From: Gigaspora rosea
Lineage: Eukaryota > Glomeromycota > Glomeromycetes > Diversisporales > Gigasporaceae
Direction of reading: 5' to 3'
Assembly (NCBI GenBank): GCA_003550325.1
Contig: QKWP01000135.1
Span: 3,417 to 67,416, forward strand
DNA: 64,000 bases
A program made the position numbers and the translations under genes. Under the pieces are notes generated by a model. It searched no databases. It saw only the letters and a list, made by a program, of their open reading frames with translations, and was not told the DNA's origin. Shown piece by piece: positions 1-12,000 of this stretch (the stretch's first letter is position 1; every line of letters starts with the position of its first letter).

Positions 1-643
1 AAAATAATAGCTTACTACATATGATTACATGTATTCTTGACCCCCGATATAAATTACAGTTTATATCGTTTTATTATCATAAAAAAGAAGGGTATGAATT
101 AGACTATGTTGAAAAAAAAGTGCAAGAAATTCGAGCAAGGTAAATTATTGCTAATTTGTATTTTATTATCAACTCATTAATAACTTATATTTTTAATTTA
201 GCTTTGAAAGCATCTATCTTAATAATTATTATTCTCCATCAGCCGTCGAACGATATTCAACTAGTATTGAAAGCAGTATTGCTTGTACTAACAACAATAA
301 AGATCGTATTGATGATTATTATGAATATATGACAAAAAAGAATCAAGCCAGCCGACCGGATACTCTTTATGAAGTTAGGCGATATCTTGATGAGCCAGTT
401 GCTAGTAGAAATGCTGATGTTCTCGAATGGTGGAAAAATAATGATCAGTTTCCATCTTTAACTAAAATGGCGCGTGATTTTCTTGCTGTACCAGCTACAA
501 GTGTAGCATCTGAGCAAATGTTTAGTTGTGCTGGGCGTATAGTTGATGATTATCGTACTTCTTTAGATCCAGAAACAGTAACTGCGCTAATGTGTCAACG
601 AAACTGGTTAGAGATGGCAGCAAGATTTGGGTGGAATTTGTAA
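1..643 (+). CDS. hAT-family transposase, 3' part (gene enters from left edge)
   Basis: Two exons are visible. The first runs from the window edge to 139. A 62-base intron (GTAAAT...TTTAG) covers 140-201, and the second exon ends at the stop at 641-643. The reading frame is open through both and joins across a split Ser codon. Exon 1 carries the hAT hallmark CILDPRYKLQFI. Exon 2 carries the C-terminal hAT dimerisation region: WWKNNDQFPSL, then VPATSVASEQMFSCAGRI and a terminal CQRNW. These motifs belong to the hAT transposase C-terminal dimerisation domain, which completes the RNase H-like catalytic fold. No stop or frameshift lies in the visible part, so this copy may be young or domesticated. 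The catalytic N-terminal half is outside the window. Confidence 0.88.
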
Positions 644-780
644 GTTGTTAAAAATAGAAATTTGTAATCTTAGCAACTTGTGTATATAATATAATAAAGC
701 AATAAAATTGAAACGATTTGCTGGTATATGATTTTTTTTAGTTTTATAACATAATTTTATAATTTTGTAAACCGCATATG

Positions 781-924
781 ATCGAAATTGATTATAATAT
801 ACAATATCGATATATATCGATATCAGTTTTAATTAATTTGGTAGTGATACGTGATGTGTGATCGAAATTGACGATATCGATATATATCGATATCAATTTA
901 ATTAATTTGGTAGTGATACGTGAT
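781..924. repeat. Two imperfect tandem copies containing ATCGATATATATCGAT
   Basis: A unit of about 75 bases starting ATCGAAATTG and ending TTTGGTAGTGATACGTGAT occurs at 781-855 and again at 861-924. Each has a central self-complementary ATCGATATATATCGAT tract. The same tract recurs in arrays at 9.1-9.3 kb and 12.3-12.55 kb. Confidence 0.75.
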
Positions 925-961
925 ATTGAATTTAATTTACTGTATATCGACATATTACTAT

Positions 962-1122
962 CTAAGCCCAAGGGTACCCTCGGGTACCCGTAGGGCACTA
1001 TGGGGCCGGGTAGGGTAGCATATTTTGAGCCCTAGGGCAAGGGTAAGGACTCGGAAGGTGAGCCCTTACATAAATGGGTAGGGCTAGGGTATTAGTGCTA
1101 CCCTAGCCCTACCCGGCCCATG
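962..1122. repeat. GC-rich inverted-repeat island, dispersed family
   Basis: A locally GC-rich block in AT-rich DNA. GGGCCGGGTAGGGTAGC near 1003 is mirrored by GCTACCCTAGCCCTACC near 1100 with a five-base insertion, so the block can fold. The inner part (CTAGGG-AAGGGTAAGGACT... TGAGCCCTTACA) is recognisable again, diverged, at about 33210-33350. No coding potential was seen. Confidence 0.55.
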
Positions 1123-1189
1123 CGGAGGCCTACTTCGCTTATTTTGATTGTTCAATAGGCCAAAGATATATAAGTTATATATCTCTGGC

Positions 1190-1578
1190 CAGAGATATTT
1201 AGAAAAACCCAAAAAAAATAATTTGTTATAAAAATAAAAAAAAAATTAAATTTGTTATAAAAAAAAAATAATTTCGTTATAAAAAAAAGTTAAATTTGTT
1301 ATAAAAAAAAAATAATTTTGTTATATATATAAAAAAAAATTAAATTTGTTATAAAAAAAAATAATTTCATTATAAAAAAAAAAATTAAATTCAATTTAAA
1401 TTCGTTATAAAAAAAAATAAAATAAATAAATTCATTATAAATAAAAATAAATATAAGTTATATATAAAAAAAATATATAAAAAATAAACCAAATTTATTA
1501 TAAATATATAAAAAAAATAAATAAAAAAAATTAAATCAATTAAATTCATTATAAAAAAAGATAAAAAAAATAAAAACA
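1190..1578. repeat. AT-rich tandem low-complexity tract
   Basis: Irregular tandem units of the type TTTGTTATAAAAAAAAATTAAA. Nothing coding is seen; an apparent reading frame on the minus strand is only Phe/Leu/Ile/Tyr produced by the low complexity. Confidence 0.8.
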
Positions 1579-1579
1579 T

Positions 1580-3440
1580 GAGCTAGTGCAAAAATGTAGA
1601 TACACAAAAATCATTACTTAAAATACTTCACTAATTGAAAACATGACAATCTATCAATTTGTGTATAAAAATTACAAAAAAGTTAAGCACAATCGATAAT
1701 CTAAATCTTTTGTTAATTTTTTTTTTAAGCAGAATAGACGATTTGAAAAGAGACAAAGACGCGATAATCCTTAATGAAAAAAGATGATCCTCAGCACTTA
1801 CAAGTACTTTTTGGAGTATCGTCAGGGCCAGAAGCAACCAGAACACATACAACTATGAAAGCTTGTTGCCATGGTTCTAGGAATTGGCAAGGCTACAGTT
1901 GTGCAGATAATTGCTAAAGGAAATAAGAGTAAAAACAAATAATTAATAGCACCCAAATTACCTGGTCACCCAAGAAAAGAACTTAAACCAAATGTTTCTG
2001 AAGTTATACACGATTTGGTTATGTCTGCAAACTCTGCTAGTCTCTCTCTTTCCATACCTGTGCTGTGGCAAAAACTTGAGGAAGAAGGTTATAAGTTTCA
2101 AAATGGTAGTTGCTTCGAATTTTATATGTTTTAGGATATTTTTACGGGCATGGTGAATATCGTAATATATTGTATGAGTCAGCTAAAAATGTAGCTTTTC
2201 GTGGCTGCTATTTAAGATAGCATTTTAGTAATTTGCAAGGTAATAATAGCGTTTCAGTTATACCAGAAGTATTTTTAGACAAATCTTACTGCCACTTAAA
2301 CCACATGTCCAGTTATACATGAGTACCATTGCTCAGAATTGTTTGTACACTAGGGCTTAGAGAGATTATCAGGTACTATATAATATAGTATTATTAGCCA
2401 ATCAAAATTGCCCAAAATAACTATATAAAATTTTTAATAATAATAATTATAAATATAAAAATTTTATTTTATATTAATCTCTAAAAATGATTTGCACTAC
2501 ATGGCCCTTTGTTAATTATATTTGTCACAATTATTGTAAAGTGCAATGGTAATACAAACAAAAATTAAAGGCAACATTGTCCCCAACTTTCTTTTAATCT
2601 GGGATCCATCTATTAAACCCTCTTCTTCACAAGAAAAAAAATGGCTAAACGCAGATGAGTGAGAAAATATTCTTAACACAATTTGTAATACAAATATTGT
2701 AGCAGATCAAAGCAATTATCATAGCATTTTAACGCTAAAATTTTCGAAGACCTTTTTGAAAAATTTTGCATGGGTATTAAAAACTGATATTGGCCAGTAT
2801 GTATCCATATTCACTATCATGAACACCAGATTGAACAAGTACCAATATCAAATTCAAAAAAAAATGTTTTTCATACATAGTTGGCAGCACACGATATTAT
2901 TGTATAGAAAGTTGTACCAAAGCCGAGCTATACGAGTTAGTAAAAAAAAATAAACACAATGTGCCATTCACATGTATTCAAATTGTTAATAAACATGGGC
3001 ACAATTTGTCTTATATCCCACTATATCACTGCGAACTTCAACCAATCGAAAGAATTTGGGCAGTTGCGAAACAAGAAGTTGCAAGGACGAGTCTGCACCC
3101 AAACCTACTTTCTATCCGAAACAAATTATTTGAGCCGTTTAATGAAAAGGTCAGCTCAAAAACTATCATAGAACTCTGGAAAAAATCACTCACCAGGGCA
3201 AAGGAATATAAGAAATACAACGAACACGTTACATTGGTTGAAAGTGATGACAATGATCTTGAAATCAAGGAAATCGTCTTCTAATTAAAATTTTTTTTTA
3301 ATATAAAATTTTAATAAAAATTATATTAAAATAACTTAAAAACCTAAGTAATAAATTACAATTTTAAATACTTAAATTAAGTTGTTTAAAAAATTTTTTA
3401 TTAATACCGTATTCATGTATCTGCATTTTTGAACCGGGCT
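1580..3440 (+). mobile_element. Tc1/mariner-type DNA transposon, decayed
   Basis: The terminal inverted repeats are CAAAAATGTAGATACA at 1589-1604 and its inverted partner TGTATCTGCATTTTTG (one mismatch), ending at 3431. The outermost bases are uncertain (AGCTAGTG on the left, rc AGCCCGGTT on the right), and TATA follows the right end. Between them lies a broken Tc1/mariner transposase in the plus orientation. The length of about 1.85 kb suits this superfamily. A stretch at about 2370-2560 with no transposase similarity may be a later insertion. Confidence 0.75.
1860..3284 (+). pseudogene. Tc1/mariner transposase pseudogene (DDE_3-like)
   Basis: Translated pieces in changing frames form a Tc1/mariner transposase. 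An N-terminal helix-turn-helix-like part (VLGIGKATVVQIIAKG) is followed by a linker of the APKLPGHPRKE type, as in the second HTH of these proteins. The C-terminal part of the catalytic domain is open at 2961-3284: YIPLYHCELQPIERIWAVAK contains the family signature around the last acidic residue, then an alpha-helical tail to a stop at 3282. Many stops and frameshifts lie between about 1900 and 2950, so the copy is dead. The residues of the first two catalytic aspartates could not be placed. Confidence 0.75.
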
Positions 3441-3842
3441 ATATAAAAAATATAAAAAAAAATAAAAAAATAAAAAAAAATAAAAAATAAAAAAAATAAT
3501 AAATAAACAATAAATAAATAAATATATTAATAATAAAAACAATAAAAAATTAAATAAATAAAAGAAACTTAATAAAATTAAAAAAAACCAATAAAATTAA
3601 AAAAAAATAAAAAATAAAAAATAAAATATTATTAATAAAAAAATTAATAAATAAGAATATATGAAATAGTATACATACATGCATATATACAATATAATGA
3701 AAATAAAGAAAATTCTAGCTATTTCTTATTATGAAAATAACTAAAAATTTACTTTTTATTTCCACTATTGTTTTTATAGTTATTTTGAATTTTAAAAAAA
3801 AATAAATAAAAAAATAAATAAAAAACTAAAAATATAAAAAGG
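3434..3842. repeat. A-rich low-complexity DNA
   Basis: Runs of AAAATAAAAAA and AATAAATAAA. No gene, and no hairpin other than that expected of the composition. Confidence 0.8.
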
Positions 3843-4203
3843 ATTAATATATTTGTAGCCATGGCTACATGTAGCCGTATCAATAAAGCCAATTAAATTT
3901 CAGGATCAGGTGTAATATGTAAATCAATCTTTGTATAACAAAAACAAAGAAATTTTTAAAAAATTGCTAAAATTGCTTCTAGCCTAAAAACTTGCCTATA
4001 AACCTACTTTTTTTATGCAAAAAAAATCCTCGCTAAATTTTGGTATAAACTATGCCCCTGCCCCATCCCAGGCCTTACCCTAACCCTAATATTAATCGTG
4101 GGGTTTTATTTTTATAAAAAAAATTATTTCTATAATTTGATAGTTACGTTACACCTGATCTTAGTTACGGCTACATGTAGCCTATGGCTACAAATATATT
4201 AAT
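3843..4203. mobile_element. MITE (copy a) with TTAGGG-bearing core
   Basis: The terminal inverted repeats are ATTAATATATTTGTAGCC at 3843 and its complement ending at 4203. They continue inward through a second palindromic GGCTACATGTAGCCGT block. The interior, read on the minus strand, contains TTAGGGTTAGGGTAAGG, then ATAGTTTATACCAAAAT, then AGCGAGGATTTTTTTT. The same order is found in the MITEs at 7768, 59809 and 62577. Non-coding, 361 bases. Confidence 0.85.
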
Positions 4204-4597
4204 TCATATAAAAAAATTAAAAATTAAAAAAAATTTAAAAAAAACTGATAAAATTATTAAAAAAAATAAAAAAATAAAAAAAAGTAAATAAATAAATGCA
4301 TTTTTTTATTTTATTTATTTATCATTTTTTTGTTCTTACTAGCAAATAAATAGTTATTATTTTAAAAATTATTACAAATTATACTTTTTAAATATTTGTA
4401 CAAATTTATTGCAAAAAATTTGCAAAGAACTTCAAAATCTAAATTTTAAAAATTATTAAAATTTTTTAAACAAGATTCTGTACTTAATTAATAAATTTGA
4501 AGATTACTATAAATTATTTATATTTTATTTTCAATTTTACAATATAAATTATAAATTTAATACTCCAGACTCACACTGGTTCCCAGTTCCTAGTAGT
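4204..4597. other. AT-rich spacer
   Basis: No gene and no delimitable element seen; A/T runs and poorly structured AT-rich sequence leading into the foldback array. Confidence 0.6.
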
Positions 4598-4900
4598 AAA
4601 TAACTTTTGATCTACTGGGCCAATTTCGATGATTTAACTACCAAAGTAATCTTCTCAATGAAAGAATTCTAGTAAACTCAAAGTTATTAAAATCTAATCA
4701 CTGGATTCTAAGATCAGAATAGATTTGTGTTACTATAGAAGTTTTAAAAAATTATAACTATTTATAGTAACACAAATTTATTCTGATCACTGGATTCTGT
4801 AATTGGATTTTTATGATTTTGGGCATGCTAGAATCCTCTTATTGAGCTGATTATTTTGGTAGTTAAATTATCAAAATTGGCCTAGTAAAACAATAGTTAT
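4598..4900. mobile_element. Foldback element, copy 1
   Basis: The two halves are inverted copies. The left arm reads AACTTTTGATCTACTGGGCC... ACTACCAAAGTAATC... AATCACTGGATTCTAAGATC. The right arm gives the same in reverse, ending TTATTTTGGTAGTTAAAT... GGCCTAGTA. Arms of roughly 130 bases flank a short AT loop. Non-coding. It is the first of three such elements in tandem. Confidence 0.85.
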
Positions 4901-5109
4901 CAAAAATTAAAAATTAATTTTTAATTGTTGATAACTTTTGTTCTACTGGGCCAATTTCAATAATTCAACTACCAAAATGATCATCTCAATAAGAGGATTC
5001 TAAAAAGCCTAAAATCATAAAAATTCAATTACATGATCTGGAGATTGGAATAAATTTGTGTTACTATAAATAGTTTATAATTCTTTAATAAATTATAAAA
5101 CTTTATATA

Positions 5110-7270
5110 GTGCAGACAACCTAGTCCTGATCAATAAAAGTTTTTAACGGCCAAATTTTAAAATTATGTAATGCGGCAAATTTGGTATTTCTACTATATA
5201 CAGACAAATTTGGTACTTCTACTATATACGGCCAAATTTGGTACTTCTATTATATACGATATGGCCAAATTTTATATAATATCAGATATGAAATAAGCTG
5301 ATACATATAATATTTAACTTATAACCTTTCAGTATATATGGTATTTCAATTAGCATGATTATTCCAATTGGTCAATTTATATTTTTGGTACTTCCCTTTT
5401 TAAAAATTTTATTTTTTTTGAACCTCTAAAAGACAACACTGCCAGTCCGTTTTGCTTACATATGTGATCATACTCTCTAATCTACAAGACTCCTTACTAT
5501 TTATCTAAGACCCAATGCACAACTATAATTCACTAGTGCTGATTATGATGATAAGAGATTCCATCTGAGAATTTTTGACATATTTGATCAAAAACTTATG
5601 CTACCATTCTTTTTTTCAGATATTTTTACCAGTTAATAATCTCTAATTGCAAGAATCCGCTGATCTTTTCTAAAATTACTAAACTATGAATAGGCCGTGG
5701 AGATTTTTCTGTCTTTATTATTTTTTCTTGGGGCGACTTTCAATACTTGATAATTTGGATGCATTTTTTATTATGTCTAGCCCCTTATATAATTATGTGT
5801 TAATAATACCTGTATTGTTCATATGATATCTATTTAATATTTTAAAAAAATTAGACTTATGCAAGATTGACGAACATGTGTGCAATTTTTGTATATTTGT
5901 GTACTATGTCTATCACCTGTTCATGTAACATATTACTAATACTGTAATATATATCTGATATATATCAAATACTAATTCGAACTAGCACTGTTATAATATA
6001 GAAATTGTTAACGAAACTCAAGTTATTTCACTATATACCTGTTTTCCTGATACTTATTAAATATATATATTAATAAAATATTTATAATATTCAATTTTTA
6101 AATTAAATTTCTTAACTCGATATCTAATTGCCTTTCGAGTTTTATTTTAAAACATTATACTATAAAAAATATGCTGTGTCTCTACCTATATATAAGATTT
6201 AAACTATACAATACAAATATTCTTATATATACTGTATGTATCACACAACATATTATTTCTCTTATTACAACTATATGGACACAACCAGGATGCCATCAAT
6301 TTTACTTGTAACAAATGTTGCAAACGAAATCAGTATTAGATCTATAGTACTATTGCTAGATAAATTTTGACCCTGTATTGCTTATTGCATATTGATATTG
6401 GTGGCGCCACCACATGACCTGCAAAACCTATGGCCACATAGTCGTATTACAACAACTGTATAGCATATAATATTATTATTATAGTATTATTCTTCTTATT
6501 CACTTATACGTTTTTTACATAAATACATATAAATATATATATATATTTATAATATTAAACTGTTAGCAAGCGACGGGTTACATACTAGTGATCATGTAAA
6601 ATTTTTTGCCTTGATATTTTTGTCATTAAAATGATATCATTATTTATGCAAAATGTCACACAAAAAATTTCACATGACATGTAAGTGATATTAATTCCAA
6701 TTTTTCATCATACACCCAATATTTTATAGATAATAAGCAATTTCCATACATTGAATAATAAGAACTAGTATGCTACATATCACATATGCTTTTGCGATAA
6801 AATTAGATAATGCAGATTATATGCTATCACAAATATGCGTTAGCCCTAGCCATATGAAACACAATGACTTTCCCTAAATATCTAACAATAATGCGAAAAA
6901 GTCTTTTAGTTTAATACATTATGGCCAAATTTTTATATATGGTGGCCAAATTTCTTATATTTAAAGTGGCCAAATTATTAATAGTATGCATAAACCGGCC
7001 AAATTTCTTATATTTAAGGCGGCCAAATTTCTTAGCTTAATAGTATATGTAAAGCAGCCAAATTTCATATTTATTTATAAAATTGTTCTAACTTCCACCC
7101 TCTACTATTTTTTTAAAATTAAATTTACAAAAATTCTAACAACGTGGAAATGCTTAGCTTGTTTTGAATTAACATTTTAAAATAGTATTTTTTGATTACT
7201 ATTTTTTTTGAAGAAGGATTAGCAATTTGAATGATATCAATTTTATCAGTCAGGACTAGGTTGTCTGCAC
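5110..7270. mobile_element. 2.16-kb DNA transposon with subterminal GGCCAAATTT repeats
   Basis: Perfect terminal inverted repeats of about 20 bases: TGCAGACAACCTAGTCCTGA from 5111 and TCAGGACTAGGTTGTCTGCA ending at 7269. Just inside both ends are clusters of GGCCAAATTT (five or so copies at 5148-5275, about six at 6921-7060), as expected for transposase binding sites. The interior is AT-rich with no convincing transposase, so the copy is non-autonomous or decayed. Flanking bases (TATAG left, CATAG right) may be remains of a short target duplication. The superfamily is not identified. Confidence 0.8.
5146..5275. repeat. Tandem subterminal repeat of about 33 bases
   Basis: AAATTTGGTACTTCTACTA followed by TATACGGCC is repeated about three times, with partial units on both sides. 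It is part of the subterminal region of the 2.16-kb element; a looser set of the same GGCCAAATTT core is at 6921-7060. Confidence 0.8.
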
Positions 7271-7414
7271 CATAGTAATGCAAATCTATTCTGATCTTAG
7301 GATCTAGTAGTTAGATTTTAATTATTTTGATCCTCTTATTGAGGTGATCATTTTGATAGTTGAATCATCGAAATTGGCCCAGTAAATCTAAAGTTATTAA
7401 CAATTGAAAATTAA

Positions 7415-7740
7415 TTTTTAATTGTTAATAACTTTTGATCTACTGGGCCAATTTTAATAATTCAACTATCAAAATGATCACCTCAATGTTAGAATTCTAG
7501 CAAGCCCAAAATCATAAAACTCTAATTACAGGATCCAGAGATCGGAATAAATTTGTGTTACTATAAATAGTTTATAATTTTTTAATAAATTATAAAACTT
7601 TTATAGTAATATATATCTATTCTGATCTTAGGATCCAGTGATTAGATATTAATAATTTTGGCTTGCTAAAATCCTCTCATTGAGAGGATCATTTTGGTAG
7701 TTAAATCATTAAATTTGATCTAGTAAATTAAAAGTTATTA
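7415..7740. mobile_element. Foldback element, copy 3
   Basis: Same family as 4598-4900. The left arm begins TAACTTTTGATCTACTGGGC; the right arm ends TTTGATCTAGTAAATTAAAAG. The loop is AT-rich (TTTATAATTTTTTAATAAATTATAAA). Its central sequence gives the uninterrupted state used to place the insertion in copy 2. Confidence 0.85.
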
Positions 7741-7767
7741 ATTATTAAATATTGTTAATAGAAAAAA

Positions 7768-8021
7768 ACTATTTGTACACTATGTGTACGTACACGGGTA
7801 CTAATTAATTGATTTGCAAATCTGGTAAAATATAAATTATAGACCAAAATTAAACCCCGATTTAAGGTTAGGGTTAGGGTCAGCTTTGGGATTGGAAGGG
7901 GGTTATAGTTTATATAAAATTTTGCAAGGAATTTTTTTTGTTAGAGCCCAAAGAGTGTTTTCATAAGCAAAATTTTAAGTTATCATATGTACCTGTGTTT
8001 ATACACTAGTGTACAAATAGT
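7768..8021. mobile_element. MITE (copy b) with TTAGGG-bearing core
   Basis: The terminal inverted repeats are ACTATTTGTACACTA at 7768 and TAGTGTACAAATAGT ending at 8021. The core reads GGTTAGGGTTAGGGT... TTATAGTTTATATAAAAT... GCAAGGAATTTTTTTTG... TTAGAGCCCAAAGA, homologous to the cores at 3843, 59809 and 62577, although the ends are unrelated. 254 bases, non-coding. Confidence 0.85.
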
Positions 8022-8508
8022 AATTGCCTTGTTAATAAATCTATAATTTTGGTCAAAAATAAATTTGTAACCTTGGTCAGAATTATAAAATTTTGGCCAG
8101 AATTATACCTGATACTTCAGATGACCCCCACCACCTGAAATCAGCTGATTTCTGAAAGCCCCCTAATCATAAAAATAATTATTTAATACATCATTAGAAT
8201 GATTATTTAATGCTAGCTATAATGAGCTGTTAGAATAATTGTTGCTTGATTTGACTATTCTGATTTTTACATATACTCACATGACTATCATCTTTATTTT
8301 ATATCTCGCTTATTATGTAAAAGAAATTTGAAAAGACATAGAATATTCTAACTACAATATAAAACTTGGATTTGTATGCTAATTTAATAATAAAATCTAA
8401 CAGACATTTGTTAAATTTAATATGAAAACAGATAATGAATCCAAGCTTTACTATAATAGATTATATATTGTAAGCTTGATTAAAAATAGTTAAATCACTA
8501 TTCTAAGT
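8022..8508. other. AT-rich spacer with short GGTCAGAATTATA repeats
   Basis: Around 8048-8110 a short motif (TTTTGGTCA.AATTATAAA) is repeated three times. CAGCTGATTTCTGAAAG lies near 8142. No gene was found. Confidence 0.5.
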
Positions 8509-9079
8509 CAGAGTTGTTGCTGGACTGGTCCAGTAAAGATGACTGGAACTGGAACTAACTAGATCAAACTGGAAGATATATGGGTTCTGGTAGTAAGTTG
8601 TCACTAAACTGTTCCAGCTACATTTTTTTTACCACTGGATGGAAGTTCCAGTGAGGTCAGTGAAGTCCAGTAAGATTAGAGATTCAACCAACAATAAATT
8701 TTGTCACTGGGTTAACTGCCTGCTTATAAAAGCCTTACCTGGATACAAAACCGGTTTGATAAAAATGGTTTGGGTTACTCAGATTACCCAGGTAATCCAG
8801 TGCAGATCAATAATACAGACATTCATGTCCACATAATAATTATACGGAATGAATGACCAAATTTCTTATTTGTATATACCAAAGAGATTTACTATAAAGT
8901 TATTAGTACTAGTACTCTAATCAAATAATCAAATACTTTTAGCAGACATTCTCTGTTGTTTTACCTTAATCGATTAATTACTACTTGTAAATAACAAATA
9001 AATTGTCTTCTAGATAAAGTTTTTAGAAGCCTAGTTTTTTTTTATTTTTTGTATAGTACATCAGAAAATTTTATACATA

Positions 9080-9335
9080 GATATTGATCGATATATAGCA
9101 TTTAATCGTTTTATATCGATTATATAATATCATTATATATTGATTAAAATATCGTTATATATTGATTAATTGGATAAAAATCGATATATATCTATAATCG
9201 ATATATATCATAATATCATTATATATCGATTAATTGAATAAAAATCGATATATATCTATAATTGATATATATCATTTTTTATATTAAATCATTATATATC
9301 TATAAATCGATTATTAATCATAATTATTTGAAATG
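9080..9335. repeat. ATCGATATATATC tandem array
   Basis: Two copies of about 80 bases (TATATATTGATTAATTGGATAAAAATCGATATATATCTATAATCGATATATATC type, with changes) inside a longer stretch of ATCGAT/ATATAT alternation. Kin of the tracts at 790-900 and 12290-12560. Confidence 0.7.
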
Positions 9336-9399
9336 ATATATAACAATTAATAGATCTTTAACGATTACATACCGTCACGAAAATTTCAACCCAAATTAC

Positions 9400-10800
9400 C
9401 AGGTAAAAAAAAAAAACCAAAAAAAAATTTTTAAAAAATTTCCTATGCCCATCTAATCCGTAACGTATCCTAGATCATAAAAATATATACCACAAAAGAA
9501 AAAAAACTTAAAAAAAAAAAAAAAAAAAAGCGTTTTTGAACGATTTTTACCCCTCTTTCCCTTTTACCCCCCTCTCTTTCACCTCTCTTTTTTTTTTCTT
9601 TTTTTTTTCTTTTTAATATTTCGAATACTTTCGAAATATTTTAGGATGATCTGCAACCTGTATTATATCAATGACGCGTTTTACTAATATTTTCGAAATG
9701 TTTCGATAATTTTTGATAATTGTACTACAAAATCAGATTAGATCTTTGTTTATTTTTTTTGTTTATAATTTAGATCTTCTATCAATTTTACATTGTTTCT
9801 TCATTTTCCTTTTGTTTTTTTTGGTTTTATTTAGTTTCGTTTAGTTTCGTTTTGTTTCATTTAATTTCGTTTTGTTTTTTTTATTTATATTTTTTTTTAT
9901 TTTTTAATTTTTTTATTTTATTTCTACACTTTACTACTAGCACTTTGCAAGAAATCCAGTGACTTTTCAGTATTTAGCGCAAGCTAACTCAGCCTTTTGA
10001 CACTTTGCAAAAACACACAACTACTTTCTGTAGCAATTTCGAAAGTTCAAAAACACAAGTTTTTGCAAGTTTTTGCAAGTTTTTGCAAGGTTTTGTTTTA
10101 TTTATTTTTTCGTTTCATGTTTTTTGTTTTTGTTTTTTTTTATTTTTATTAATTTATTTTATTCCGGCACTTTGCGAAAACCTTCGATGATTTCTAAATT
10201 GCAAAAACACGAACTCAAAATGGAGATTTGGAACTTTGTTTATTTTTTTATTTAGTTTGCTTACATTTTTGTTTTCTTTTTTTTTACTTATTTTTTTAAC
10301 TTTATTTTATTTTATTTATCCTTTACTTCTTTCAGAACTTTGCAAGAAAACGACTTGACTTTCCGGCACTTTACAAGAACACCAATTCTAACATCTCTAG
10401 TACTTTGCAAGAAGTCACGAATATAAATGAATATAATCGAATATAAGCAAATATAAGCGAAATATAATAGTTTATTTTTTTTCGTTTTTGTTTTTTTTTG
10501 TTATTTTTTCAGTTTTGGTTTTTGTTTTTGTTTGTTTTTTTTACTTATTTATTTTATTTTATTTTATTTTATTTATTTCTTACTTCAGAACTTTGCAAGA
10601 AAACAACCCTACTTTCTGGCACTTTGTAAGAAGTAGCGAATATAAGCAAATATAAGCAAATATAAGCGAATATAAGCGAATATAAAGAATATAATAGTTT
10701 ATTTTTTTGGTTTCATTTTTTTAATTTTTTTTGGTTTCGTTTTTTTTGGATTTTTTTTTGTCATTTTTTTTATAATAATATATAATATATGTAATATTTA
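9400..10800. repeat. Low-complexity T/A-rich region with CACTTTGCAAGAA and AATATAAGCG motifs
   Basis: Long T-rich runs (TTTTTTGTTTTTGTTTT) alternate with a recurring CACTTTGCAAGAA-type motif (near 9943, 9998, 10166, 10337, 10367, 10396, 10588 and 10617). There are 10-base repeats AAGTTTTTGC at 10058-10092, and AATATAAGCG/AATATAAGCA runs at 10426-10460 and 10636-10695. Apparent frames here are low-complexity Phe/Leu peptides. No gene. Confidence 0.7.
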
Positions 10801-11053
10801 AAATATAATATATAATAAAAAATAAAATTTTATATTAAATAGCGAAAACTTGTAAATATTGTATATTTAAAATAAATTAAAATAATATAATAATAGAGTA
10901 TTGCTAATCTTAACTGGGAGGAAATTTCCCTGTTACACGATCTGCATATCGGCCAATGATATTGCAAGATCGATTTTATATATGTTTATTTATTTATTAT
11001 TTATTATTAATAATATTGTATCAAATTTATTATGTTCATTATATACATAATCC

Positions 11054-11331
11054 CCTACCACTAATCCTTTTTAAACACCTTATCCTTACTCTAAATTCTA
11101 ACCACGTATCTATTCACCCTTACCCTAACTCTAAACCACATTCCTACTAATCCTTACCCTAACTCCTAACCTGCGTTCTAATTTATCCTTCACCTACCAC
11201 TAATCCTTTTTAAATACCTTATCCTTATCCTAAATTCTAACCACGTACCTACCCTAGTTCTAAACCACATTCCTATTTACCCTTACCCTAACTTCTAACC
11301 TGCGTCCTAATTTATCCTTATCCTAACCGTC
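11054..11331. repeat. Two tandem copies of a 139-base C/T-rich unit
   Basis: CCTACCACTAATCCTTTTTA at 11054 recurs at 11193, followed in each by CTAAATTCTAACCACGTA, CTAAACCACATTCCTA and TAACCTGCGT. CCCTAA-like words inside are not a telomere tract. Confidence 0.85.
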
Positions 11332-11399
11332 CTTATATACCTACCTAACCATAGAATTCTATCTTTATTAGAATACACCTTTGAATCAAAACGACATTA

Positions 11400-12000
11400 T
11401 AATCCTAGAATGACAGTACTAAAGCAACGCTCCGAATCGGGCGCCAACATAAGACAATACTAGTGACATGCCAACATACAACAAAACCAAGCTATAGCAC
11501 AAACAAAGACATTAACTTAGCGGTAACGAATAAAAAAGAAAACAAATAAGAATAAAGAAAATAGCAATGTAAAACTAACCCAATACCGACAATTATGAAG
11601 GCATCAGCAAATACAAATGAAACCATCTACGACATACGAATGAAAGCACCAATACAATAACACCAGACGACACTACACTAATATACAAGCGACGCACATG
11701 GAATCACCATCACTATTATACGACGACACAACGTGTCAGCTCCAAAATACGACAACTCCAAGCGATAACTCCAATATACGACGACTCCAAGAAGCAGTGC
11801 GAAGTAAAACAAAGCACTATCCGCTAATAAACAATAGCACCAGCAAACAACAACATGAAAACTACTAGCGACGACACCTAACGGCAATACCAACGACAAC
11901 ACCTACGGCGACACTAACGATGACACCTATGACAACACCAACATACGATGATTCCAAGGAACAGCACCAACCAGAGCAAGATATCCAAAGCATCGATACA
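11400..12000. repeat. Degenerate CGACAACACCAA minisatellite
   Basis: Irregular repetition of words such as ACGACGACTCCAAG, ATACGACAACTCCAAG and CGACAACACC. It resembles in texture the array at 48720-49270. The open frame on the minus strand (11678-11902) is a by-product and is not called. Confidence 0.65.

Larger units (their letters stand above)
4921..7400. mobile_element. Foldback element, copy 2, split by an insertion
   Basis: The left arm is at 4921-5109 (AACTTTTGTTCTACTGGGCC...) and the right arm at 7271-7400 (...GGTGATCATTTTGATAGTTG... GGCCCAGTAAATC). They are complementary and would meet at the loop if the 2.16-kb element at 5110-7270 were removed. The insertion point lies in the loop sequence CTTTATAGTAA seen whole in copy 3. 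Confidence 0.82.

Noticed and set aside
4075..4092. CCCTAACCCTAA / TTAGGG words here and in other MITEs taken as telomere sequence
   Set aside because: They are one or two units long, always inside MITE cores, and never form an array.
11678..11902. 74-codon minus-strand frame
   Set aside because: It lies entirely in minisatellite DNA.
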